A DNA stretch of 42,025 nt from an uncultured Oscillospiraceae bacterium (GTDB taxonomy: Bacteria; Bacillota; Clostridia; Oscillospirales; Oscillospiraceae), in contig CANRNU010000019.1 in the NCBI GenBank assembly GCA_947632005.1, forward strand, positions 1 to 42,025, given 5' to 3'. Both the position numbers and the translations under genes were made by a program. Under the pieces are notes generated by a model, which saw only the letters and a list, made by a program, of their open reading frames with translations, was not told where the DNA came from and ran no database searches. Of the stretch, positions 24,102 to 31,549 are shown in pieces; position 1 is the first letter of the stretch; each line of letters begins with the position of its first letter.

Positions 24102-24227
24102 GGGGTGTTCCGGCGTGAGCCGGAATACCCCCAGGCGGAGACACAAAGAGCCGCCCGGCCCAGGCCGGGACGGCACGGAACATCAAGACGAACGTCCCTC
24201 CGGGCAGGGATGACCCTGCCCGAGGGA
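24102..24227 (+). other. Hairpin-rich intergenic segment after the symporter gene
   Basis: Two strong stem-loops lie in 166 bp: 24102-24114 with 24119-24131 (13 bp, GTGA loop) and 24195-24209 with 24214-24227 (14 bp with one bulged C, ATGA loop). A shorter GC-rich inverted repeat (GGCC core) lies between them near 24151-24174. None has a clear U tail. They may act as mRNA-stability or processing elements dividing the long operon. Confidence 0.45.
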
Positions 24228-24244
24228 ACAGCGGAGGGATAGCA

Positions 24245-25597
24245 ATGGCTGACTATGAGTTCCACTTTGGACACTTTTTGGACATGGCCGCCGGCCTGCG
24301 GTTTGAGGACCTGGGCCCTGCCACAGTCAGCCGCACGGAACGGGTGGTGTTCGACACCATAGGCGCGATGCTCAGCGGCTCCCTGGAGCCGGAGAACCGC
24401 GCGATGGTGCGCCGGCTGCCCGCTGCCTCCGGCCGCGCCGCCACGGCGTTTGCCGAAGGCTTCCCCGCCACGGACGCCCTCTGGGCCGCGTTTTTCAATG
24501 CCACAGAGGTCGTCTTCCTGGAGATGGACGAACATCACCGCCCCACAGGCCACCCGGGCTCCCATGTGGTGCCCTCGGCCCTGGCGCGGGCGGAGGCCGA
24601 GGACTGCTCGGGCCGGGAGCTCATCACCGCCATCGTGGCGGGGTATGACCTGGCCGCCCGGCTGGCGAACGGCTGCACGCTGCGGGATTTCATGCACTGT
24701 CACGGGCATATGGGCGCCACGGGCGCGGCCCTGGCAAACGGAAAGCTCCTGGGTTTTGACCGGGAACACCTCCGTCAGGCGGTGCATGTGGCCGCGGGGA
24801 TGCCGCTGTTCTCCTCCTGGGAGCCCTGCTTTGAAGGGGCCACCGTGCGCAACACCTATACGGGGGTCGCCGCGGGGGTGGGCATCCTGGCCGCCGAACT
24901 GGCGGGAAGCGGGTTCACCGGGCTGTCCAACGCCCTGGAGCACACCTTCGGAGAGCTGGTAGGCTCCCACCTGGAGCTGTCCGCCCTGGACGAGGACCTG
25001 GCCGCGCCGTTTCAGATCGACACGGACATGTTCAAGTTCCACGCCTGCTGCGCCATGAACCACCCCCCGGTGGAGGCGCTGCTGAAGGCGCTGAACGGGC
25101 GGCGGCTGGACAGCCGGGATATCGACCACATCGACCTGCGGGTGACGGCGCGGAGCATGCGCCTGGACCGTCTGCCCGCCCCGAAGCAGCTGTCCGCCAA
25201 ATTCTCCATTCCCTTCGCCGTGGCCACCACGGTCTTTCACGGCCATGCCCATCCCGAGGCATTCCGGGATGAGAAGGCCGCCGATCCGGCCATTCTGGAT
25301 CTTGCCGGTCGGGTACACATGATCCCTGACGAGGAGCTCACCGCCCGCTGGCCCAAGGACGGCGGCGCGGACATACAGGTCTTTCTGAAGGACGGGGAGG
25401 TCCTGCACGGACACGTGGACAACCCCTACGGATGGCTGACCGAGCCCAGCACGGACCAGGACCTGGTGGACAAATTTTCCCTGCTGAACGCGGAGCTCTA
25501 TACGCCCCAACAGGCGCAGCAGATCTTTGAGCTGTGCGATCAGCTGGCGGATGCACCGAGCATATCCCAGTTTATCCAACGTCTGAAAGACGTCTGA
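24245..25597 (+). CDS. MmgE/PrpD family protein
   Basis: This 450-residue protein belongs to the MmgE/PrpD fold, which includes 2-methylcitrate dehydratase, cis-aconitate decarboxylase and iminodisuccinate epimerase. Supporting segments are VVFDTIGAMLSGSLEP, the HPGSHVVPSALA and GYDLAARLANG region, GHMGATGAALANGKLLGFD near 155-173, and FKFHACCAMNHPPVEAL near 260, where family members carry active-site His/Lys. No other methylcitrate-cycle gene is present, so dehydration, decarboxylation or epimerisation of a locus intermediate is more likely than propionate catabolism by that route. ATG 24245 follows GCGGAGGGATAG. Confidence 0.82.
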   Translation: MADYEFHFGHFLDMAAGLRFEDLGPATVSRTERVVFDTIGAMLSGSLEPENRAMVRRLPAASGRAATAFAEGFPATDALWAAFFNATEVVFLEMDEHHRPTGHPGSHVVPSALARAEAEDCSGRELITAIVAGYDLAARLANGCTLRDFMHCHGHMGATGAALANGKLLGFDREHLRQAVHVAAGMPLFSSWEPCFEGATVRNTYTGVAAGVGILAAELAGSGFTGLSNALEHTFGELVGSHLELSALDEDLAAPFQIDTDMFKFHACCAMNHPPVEALLKALNGRRLDSRDIDHIDLRVTARSMRLDRLPAPKQLSAKFSIPFAVATTVFHGHAHPEAFRDEKAADPAILDLAGRVHMIPDEELTARWPKDGGADIQVFLKDGEVLHGHVDNPYGWLTEPSTDQDLVDKFSLLNAELYTPQQAQQIFELCDQLADAPSISQFIQRLKDV

Positions 25598-25767
25598 TCC
25601 TACGGTGGCACAGAGCCACGGGATCCCGAACGAGAATGTGTATGGCCTGAAATGCAGCGCAGCGATGCGCAGACGCCATCATAGTTTCTCGTCTCCCCAC
25701 AAGGGCGGCCCCACTGCGGGCGCGGCCATACAAAATTCTTTATAACATCGAGGAGAGTGAAGCGCAC

Positions 25768-27384
25768 ATGATCAAAATTACGAAGGAATTGCTGCCCAGC
25801 AAGCCACAGGAAAAGGTATGGAATACCTGGAACTACTTCGCCCTGTGGATCGGCATGAATGTGGCTGTGGCGACCTATTACGTCGTGGACAGCTACATGC
25901 AGCTGGGCCTCGCTGTCTGGCAGGTCATCCTGAGCATCGCCATCGGCTGCCTGGTGCTTGTGCTGCCCATGGCCGCCAACGGCCATGCCGGACAGAAATA
26001 CGGCATCCCGTCCCCTGTGTATTGGCGTTCCGCCTGCGGCTATAAGGGCTCCAGCGTGACCGCCATCATCCGCGCCTGCGTCGCGGTGTTCTACTTTGGT
26101 ATCCACCTGTATATCGGCGCCCAGTGCGTCAACGCCGCCATCCGGACCGTCGTCCCCGCCTGGGGAGACCTGTCCTTTGGCTTCGGCATCAGCTTCGGCC
26201 TGTACTGGCTGGTCACCCTCTGGGTGCTGACCAAGGGCGCCACCATGCTGAAGAAGATCGAGAGCTTCAGCGCGCCCCTGCTCATCGTCTGGATGGTCGT
26301 GCTTCTCGTCTGGGGCTACCGTCACGCTGACGGCTGGGGCACCCTGATCTCCCAGCCCGCCACCGTCTCCGGCAGCGCTCTGCGCAACCAGATGCTGGTC
26401 TGCATCACCGCCACCATCGGCTGGTGGGCCACCCTGGTGCTGAATATCACCGACTTCACCCGTTACTCCAAGGACCAGAAGTCCCACGTCATCGGTTCCG
26501 CCATCGGCAACCCGGTGGGCTTCTGCGGCCTGGCCCTGGTGGGCGCGCTGGTCACCAGCTGCTCCGTCGTCATGTTCGGCGAGGCCATCTGGGACCCCGT
26601 GGAGCTGACGTCCCGTGTGGACAGCGCCCTGTTCGTGGTGGGCATGCTGGTGTTCCTCGGCCTGGCTGAGATCTCCACCAACACCGCCGCCAACGCCTGG
26701 GCCCCCTGCATGGACATCTCCACCGTCTCCGGCGGCCGGCTCTCGTTCAAACAGGCCGTCATCATTTTCGGCGTGGGTTCCCTGCTTACCCAGCCCTGGA
26801 AAATGATGGCCTCCTCCGACCTGTACGTGAACGCGTTCCTGGTCTGCTCCGGCGGCATCCTGGCCCCTCTGGCCGGCGTGAACATCGCCAACTACGTCTT
26901 CATCCGCAAGACCAAGCTGGACCTGAGCGCTCTGTACGACCCCGACGGGGAGTTTGCGTACAAGCGTATGTCCAAGTATAACATGCCGTTTGCCATCATC
27001 ATGTACGTCATCGGCGGCGTGCTGGTGCTGCTGGGCTTCGTGTGCAACAAGGAGTACCTTGCCACCACCAGCGCCATCGGCCTGTCCATGCGCCTGACTT
27101 ACATCGCTCTGGCCCTGTTCTTCCTGATCTTCGCCACCCTTCTGGTGAAGAACAAGAACGGCGGCTACAACCCCGTGGCATTTTTCACCATCGCCGTGAG
27201 CGTGCTGTGCACCTTCATCGGCGTGTACGTTCCCTCCCTGGCCGTCCTCTACAACGGCGCCTGGTTCGTGGCCACCATCGTCTCCATCGTGCTCTACTAT
27301 GTGCTGATGAAGGTCCTTGACCCCGAGTTCGGCAACGCCGTGGAGAACCTGGAGATCGACACCAGCAAATTTGAGATCAACTAA
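25768..27384 (+). CDS. NCS1-family nucleobase/hydantoin/allantoin:cation symporter
   Basis: This 538-residue permease has about 12 hydrophobic segments and the NCS1 pattern: a short N-terminal tail with NTWNYFALWIGMNVAV, a PVYWRSACGYKGS segment after helix 2, and TLVLNITDFTRYSKDQK with IGSAIGNPVG after helix 6, the family fingerprint. NCS1 proteins take up uracil, cytosine, hydantoins, allantoin or related ureides with sodium or protons. It therefore supplies the likely starting substrate of this locus. The 170-bp region before it contains GC-rich inverted repeats and a possible TATAAC box but no convincing -35. ATG 25768 follows GAGGAGAG. Confidence 0.9.
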   Translation: MIKITKELLPSKPQEKVWNTWNYFALWIGMNVAVATYYVVDSYMQLGLAVWQVILSIAIGCLVLVLPMAANGHAGQKYGIPSPVYWRSACGYKGSSVTAIIRACVAVFYFGIHLYIGAQCVNAAIRTVVPAWGDLSFGFGISFGLYWLVTLWVLTKGATMLKKIESFSAPLLIVWMVVLLVWGYRHADGWGTLISQPATVSGSALRNQMLVCITATIGWWATLVLNITDFTRYSKDQKSHVIGSAIGNPVGFCGLALVGALVTSCSVVMFGEAIWDPVELTSRVDSALFVVGMLVFLGLAEISTNTAANAWAPCMDISTVSGGRLSFKQAVIIFGVGSLLTQPWKMMASSDLYVNAFLVCSGGILAPLAGVNIANYVFIRKTKLDLSALYDPDGEFAYKRMSKYNMPFAIIMYVIGGVLVLLGFVCNKEYLATTSAIGLSMRLTYIALALFFLIFATLLVKNKNGGYNPVAFFTIAVSVLCTFIGVYVPSLAVLYNGAWFVATIVSIVLYYVLMKVLDPEFGNAVENLEIDTSKFEIN

Positions 27385-27398
27385 GGAGGCTGCCATCC

Positions 27399-28235
27399 AT
27401 GCGTGAAGTGACCCTGGGCCTGATCCAGCTGGAACCCAAGCTGGGCGACACGGCCTACAACTGCCAGCATTCCATCGAGCTCATCCGCAAGGCGGCTGCC
27501 AAGGGCGCGCAGATCTGCGTACTGCCTGAGACCGCCATCACCGGCTATGACCTGACCATCTACGACCAGCAGGCATTTTACGACATGGCCGAGACCCTGG
27601 ACGGCCCCACTGTCACGGCCCTGCGGGCCACGGCCAAGGAGCTGGGCGTGTACATCGTCGCGGGCATGGCCCTGCGGACCCCCGAAGCTCCCGTCATGGA
27701 GAACGCCATGGTGTTCATCCAGGACGACGGCGAGCTGGGCGAGACCTATTTCAAGAACCACCTGTTCGGGCCGGAGCAGCAGTACTTTATCAAGCACAAC
27801 CGCTTCCCGGTCTATGACACCAAGTACGGCAAGATCGGCCTGATGTGCTGCTATGACGCCAACTTCCCCGAGCCGGGCCGTCTTCTGACCCTCAAGGGCG
27901 CCGAGCTCATCCTCCACAGCGCCACCTGGCGCCGGGAGGACGAGGACGTCTGGCACCTGATGCTGCCCTGCCGGGCGGCGGAGAACGTGGTCTTCTTTGC
28001 CTCCACCAACACCTTCGGCCAGGCTCCCAGCCGCTATACCTTCGGCCGCTGCAAGGTCATCAACCCCCGCGGCGTCGTGGTGGCGGAGACCGGCATGTGG
28101 GAGGAGGAGGTCCTGGTGGCCACCATCGACCTGGACCAGGTCGCCCAGTGGCGCAAGGAGATGCTCTATCTGGACGATCTCAATCCCACCGTTTACGGAC
28201 AGCTGGACGAACAGTACAAGCAGTTCAGCAAATAA
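27399..28235 (+). CDS. Carbon-nitrogen hydrolase (beta-ureidopropionase / N-carbamoyl amino acid hydrolase type)
   Basis: This 278-residue nitrilase-superfamily enzyme shows the full catalytic triad: E44 in LPETAITGYD, K119 in ETYFKNHLFG and the nucleophile C151 in MCCYDANFPEPG. Members cleave amide or carbamoyl C-N bonds. Next to a cyclic amidohydrolase and an NCS1 permease, the best guess is hydrolysis of an N-carbamoyl amino acid to amino acid, CO2 and ammonia; other amidase activities are possible. It starts at ATG 27399 after AAGGAGG, 14 bases after the permease stop, so the two are co-transcribed. It appears redundant with the carbamoyltransferase route. Confidence 0.85.
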   Translation: MREVTLGLIQLEPKLGDTAYNCQHSIELIRKAAAKGAQICVLPETAITGYDLTIYDQQAFYDMAETLDGPTVTALRATAKELGVYIVAGMALRTPEAPVMENAMVFIQDDGELGETYFKNHLFGPEQQYFIKHNRFPVYDTKYGKIGLMCCYDANFPEPGRLLTLKGAELILHSATWRREDEDVWHLMLPCRAAENVVFFASTNTFGQAPSRYTFGRCKVINPRGVVVAETGMWEEEVLVATIDLDQVAQWRKEMLYLDDLNPTVYGQLDEQYKQFSK

Positions 28236-28250
28236 GCAATCTTACTTACC

Positions 28251-28285
28251 GTCCGCCCGGCCGCCTTCCGGCGGCCCGGGCGGAC
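28251..28285 (+). other. GC-rich hairpin between the C-N hydrolase and AbrB-family genes
   Basis: Bases 28251-28265 pair with 28270-28285 apart from one bulged base, with a TTCC loop. There is no U tail, so it is more likely a processing or stability element than a terminator. Confidence 0.45.
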
Positions 28286-28299
28286 ACCGGGGACCATTT

Positions 28300-29343
28300 A
28301 TGAACGTCGCACATGTTCTTCTGACCCTGGCCTTTGCGGCCGTAGGCGCCGGTATCTTCCTGGTGTGCAAGATACCCGGCAGCCTGATGGTGGGGGCCAT
28401 GACGGCCACCATCGCCACGAACCTCCTGCTGCACACCGGCGAGCTCCCCTCCGGCATGTCTGTGTTCGTACAGTACCTGCTGGGCTGCTACATCGGCAGC
28501 ATGCTCCACAAGAGCGACATCATCAAATTGAAGACCCTGGCGGCCCCGGCGGCAGTGCTGACCGGATGCATGACCGCCTATGCCCTGGCGGCGGGGTTCA
28601 TCCTCCGGGCGGTGTCCTCCTGCGACACCCTCACGTCCCTGTACGCCACCGCCCCCGGCGGCATGGTGGAGGTCTGCATCTTCGCCGCCGACGTGGGGGC
28701 CAACACCTCCTTCATTGCCGGGTTCCACACCCTGCGCACGGCGGTGCTGTATTTCCTGGTGCCTGTGATGGCCACGGTCTGCCTGAAAAAAGAGCGCAAG
28801 GGCGACAGCGAGAGCGTGAAAGCCCCCGCGCCCGCCAAGACCGGCAGATGGAAACAGCGGGCGCTGTTTCTGGCCATGACCCTGGCGGTGGGACTGGTGG
28901 GCGCTTTCCTGGGCAAGGTCTCCGGCATCCCCGCCGGAACGCTTCTCATCACCATCATTGTGGTGGGCCTGTTCAGCATCGCCACAGGAAAGACCTATAT
29001 CCCCGTGTGGCTGAAGCGCGCCAGCCAGATCATGAGCGGCGCGGTGGTGGGCCTGCGGTGCAGCCTGGACGAGCTGATGCAGATCAAGGACGTGCTGCCC
29101 CTGGTCCTGGTGGTCATCCTGGGGTACCTGCTCCTGACGATCGTGCTGGGCCGGCTGCTGGCCCGGAAGGGCTATGTGGACCTGCCCACGGGCATCTTTT
29201 CCTGCTGCGCCGGCGGCGTCAGCGATGTGACGCTGGTGGCCAGCGACTATAACGTGGATATCACCAAGGTGGTCCTGCTCCATCTTGTCAGATATTTCAG
29301 CATCTTCATCACCTATCCCATCGTATCGGCGATCTTCGGATAA
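28300..29343 (+). CDS. AbrB-family membrane protein (PF05145 type)
   Basis: This 347-residue integral membrane protein has two similar halves, each of about five hydrophobic segments. The halves are joined by a charged linker near residues 165-185 (KKERKGDSES, KTGRWKQR). Matches such as IPGSLMVGAM in the first half, IPAGTLL in the second, and LYATAPGGMVEVC versus IFSCCAGGVSDVTLV show the internal duplication typical of the AbrB membrane family, sometimes annotated as putative ammonia monooxygenase. It is probably a transporter; neighbours suggest an organic acid, amino acid or ammonium product, but no substrate is known. ATG 28300 has only a weak GGGGA upstream. Confidence 0.78.
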   Translation: MNVAHVLLTLAFAAVGAGIFLVCKIPGSLMVGAMTATIATNLLLHTGELPSGMSVFVQYLLGCYIGSMLHKSDIIKLKTLAAPAAVLTGCMTAYALAAGFILRAVSSCDTLTSLYATAPGGMVEVCIFAADVGANTSFIAGFHTLRTAVLYFLVPVMATVCLKKERKGDSESVKAPAPAKTGRWKQRALFLAMTLAVGLVGAFLGKVSGIPAGTLLITIIVVGLFSIATGKTYIPVWLKRASQIMSGAVVGLRCSLDELMQIKDVLPLVLVVILGYLLLTIVLGRLLARKGYVDLPTGIFSCCAGGVSDVTLVASDYNVDITKVVLLHLVRYFSIFITYPIVSAIFG

Positions 29344-29366
29344 ATCTATTGTGAGGAGACATCAAC

Positions 29367-30308
29367 ATGAGCAACAGCAAAAAACGGATCGTTGTGGCAC
29401 TGGGCGGAAACGCCCTGCAGGACGCCCATAGCGGCGCCACTGCCGAGGAACAGCTGCAGGTGGCGAAAAAGACCTGCGATTACATCGTAGAGCTTATCAA
29501 AGCCGGCAATGAGGTCGTGATCGTCCACGGAAACGGCCCCCAGGTGGGACGCATCGTGCTGGCCAGCGAGACGGCCCGGGATGTGACGCCGGCCATGCCC
29601 TTTGACGTCTGCGGCGCCATGAGCCAGGGCTATATCGGCTATCATATCCAGCAGGCCTTGAGCGAGAAGCTGCGGAAGGCCGGCATCGATATGCCGGTGG
29701 TGACGCTGGTGACCCAGGTGGTCGTGGACGGGCAGGACCCGGCCTTCGGCGCCCCCTCCAAGCCCATCGGTCCCTTCAACACCAAGGAGCAGGCGGAGGA
29801 GCTGATCCGCACCAAGGGCTACACCATGAAAGAGGACGCCGGCCGCGGCTGGCGCCGGGTGGTGGCGAGCCCCCGCCCCGTGGACATCGTGGAGCTGGAC
29901 ACCATCCATAAGCTGGTGGGCAGCAGCATCGTGATCACCTGCGGCGGCGGCGGTATCCCCGTGGTGCGCAAGGAAGACGGCAGCCTGGAAGGCGTGGCGG
30001 CGGTCATCGACAAGGACTTTGCCGCGGAGCTGGTGGCGGAGAAGGTGGACGCGGACATGCTGCTCATCCTCACCGAGGTGGAGCATGTGGCCGTGAACTT
30101 CAACAAGCCCGACCAGCGTGACCTGACGACCATGACGGTGGCCGAGGCGGAGAAATATATGGCCGAGGGCCAGTTCGCCCCCGGGTCCATGCTCCCCAAG
30201 GTCCAGGCGGCGGTGAAGTTCGCCCAGACCGGCAAGAGCGCCGTCATCACTTCCCTGTACTGCGCGGTGGACGCCGTGGCGGGCAAGACGGGCACGACCA
30301 TCCGGTGA
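29367..30308 (+). CDS. arcC: Carbamate kinase
   Basis: This 313-residue enzyme interconverts carbamoyl phosphate + ADP with carbamate + ATP. It has the amino-acid-kinase signatures VVALGGNAL at the N-terminus, VIVHGNGPQVG near 50, RVVASPRPVDIVE near 165, CGGGGIPVV near 192 and VIDKDFAAELVA near 214, and the usual length. No arginine deiminase gene is present, so it is not the arginine pathway. With a carbamoyltransferase in the same run it can gain one ATP per carbamoyl group. ATG 29367 follows GTGAGGAG. Confidence 0.95.
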   Translation: MSNSKKRIVVALGGNALQDAHSGATAEEQLQVAKKTCDYIVELIKAGNEVVIVHGNGPQVGRIVLASETARDVTPAMPFDVCGAMSQGYIGYHIQQALSEKLRKAGIDMPVVTLVTQVVVDGQDPAFGAPSKPIGPFNTKEQAEELIRTKGYTMKEDAGRGWRRVVASPRPVDIVELDTIHKLVGSSIVITCGGGGIPVVRKEDGSLEGVAAVIDKDFAAELVAEKVDADMLLILTEVEHVAVNFNKPDQRDLTTMTVAEAEKYMAEGQFAPGSMLPKVQAAVKFAQTGKSAVITSLYCAVDAVAGKTGTTIR

Positions 30309-30348
30309 CGGTACCGGCGTGATTAACAATATTTGGAGGTAACATTAC

Positions 30349-31416
30349 ATGGCAACTCAGAAGGTATATGTCGCAAAGGATGTTTTGCTGGACTACTGCA
30401 CCAAGATCTTCTGCGCCGCGGGCATGGAGCCGGAGGACGCGGTCGTTGTGGCCGACAACCTGGTGTTTGCTGACCTGCGGGGCATGGACTCCCACGGCGT
30501 GATGCGCGTGCCCGCCTATACCAAGCGGCTGCGGGACGGCGGCACCCTCCCCAAGAGCGACATCGAGATCGTCCGTCAGAGCCCCACCACCGCCGTGGTG
30601 GACGGCCACAACGGCATGGGCCAGGTGGTGAGCAAGTTCTGCATGGAACTGGCCATCGACAAGGCCGACAAGGCGGGCGTGGCCTTCGTGGCCGCCCGGG
30701 GGAGCAACCACTTCGGCATGGCCTCCTACTTCTCCCAGATGGCGCTGAAGCATGACATGATCGGCATGGTCTGCACCTCCCCGGCGGCGCATCTGCTGGC
30801 GCCCACCGGCGGCATCGACCCCATTCTGGACAACAACCCGTTCTCCTTCGCCATCCCCGCCGGGGAGCAGTTCCCCGTGGTGCTGGACATGGCCACCTCC
30901 GTGGTGTCCCGCGGCAAGATCGCGTCCGCCAAAAAGCGCGGCGACCGCATCCCCTGGGACTGGGCCATGACCATCGACGGCGAGCCCACCGATGACCCGG
31001 ACCTGGCCTTCGACGGCATCCTGCTGCCCGTGGGCGGCTATAAGGGCTACGGCCTGACGGTCATCTCCGGCGTGATGGCGGCCATGCTCAGCAATGCCGC
31101 GCTCCTCAGCCGGGATATCTGCGACTTCTATACCGACACCGACCGGCCCCAGAACATCGGCCACCTGTTCGGCGCCATCAAGATCGACTGCTTCTGCGAC
31201 GTGCCTGACTTCAAGGCCCGGATGGATGAGATGGTCCTGGAGATCAAGGGCAGCCGCAAGGCCAAGGGCGTGGAGGAGATCATCCTGCCCGGCGAGCGGG
31301 GCTACAAGAACTACCGGCGCAACAGCGCCGAGGGCGTGCCTCTGAACGAGACGGTGTTCAACGACATGAACGCTGTCGCCGTCAGCTATGGCATGGAGCC
31401 GCTGAAGCTGGCCTGA
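30349..31416 (+). CDS. Malate/L-lactate/ureidoglycolate dehydrogenase family (Ldh_2)
   Basis: This 355-residue NAD(P)-dependent dehydrogenase belongs to the Ldh_2 family. Characteristic segments are ADLRGMDSHGVMRVPAY (residues about 43-59, with the conserved His), ARGSNHFGMASYFS around 120 and VLDMATSVVSRGKI near 182. The family oxidises 2-hydroxyacids such as malate, lactate and (S)-ureidoglycolate (AllD) to 2-oxoacids. Next to carbamate kinase and a carbamoyltransferase, the AllD-type role (ureidoglycolate to oxalurate) is a serious option; lactate or another hydroxyacid is equally possible given the LarA-type protein. ATG 30349 follows TTGGAGG. It ends the plus-strand run, before a strong terminator. 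Confidence 0.88.
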   Translation: MATQKVYVAKDVLLDYCTKIFCAAGMEPEDAVVVADNLVFADLRGMDSHGVMRVPAYTKRLRDGGTLPKSDIEIVRQSPTTAVVDGHNGMGQVVSKFCMELAIDKADKAGVAFVAARGSNHFGMASYFSQMALKHDMIGMVCTSPAAHLLAPTGGIDPILDNNPFSFAIPAGEQFPVVLDMATSVVSRGKIASAKKRGDRIPWDWAMTIDGEPTDDPDLAFDGILLPVGGYKGYGLTVISGVMAAMLSNAALLSRDICDFYTDTDRPQNIGHLFGAIKIDCFCDVPDFKARMDEMVLEIKGSRKAKGVEEIILPGERGYKNYRRNSAEGVPLNETVFNDMNAVAVSYGMEPLKLA

Positions 31417-31497
31417 TAAAACCTGTATTTGAGCGCGGCTGATGGGGATCGCCGTGTTTCAGATAGCGCATACTCCTTTTCTCATTCTTTGAAGGGA

Positions 31498-31530
31498 GAT
31501 GGCCCTGGAATATTCCAGGGCCATCTTTCT
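31498..31530 (+). terminator. Strong intrinsic terminator ending the catabolic run
   Basis: A perfect 12-bp stem (31498-31509 with 31514-31525), ATAT loop and TTTCT tail lie between convergent genes: the Ldh_2 gene (ends 31416) and the VWA gene (ends 31550 on the minus strand). Confidence 0.85.
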
Positions 31531-31549
31531 TATTGCGGTGTTTGGGACA

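Noticed and set aside
24102-24131. Intrinsic terminator after the symporter gene
   Set aside because: The stem is strong but no U tract follows, so it is listed only as a hairpin.
19962-30308. Arginine deiminase pathway (carbamoyltransferase plus carbamate kinase)
   Set aside because: No arginine deiminase or arginine/ornithine antiporter is present, and the transferase has a knotted-type loop, not the ornithine type.
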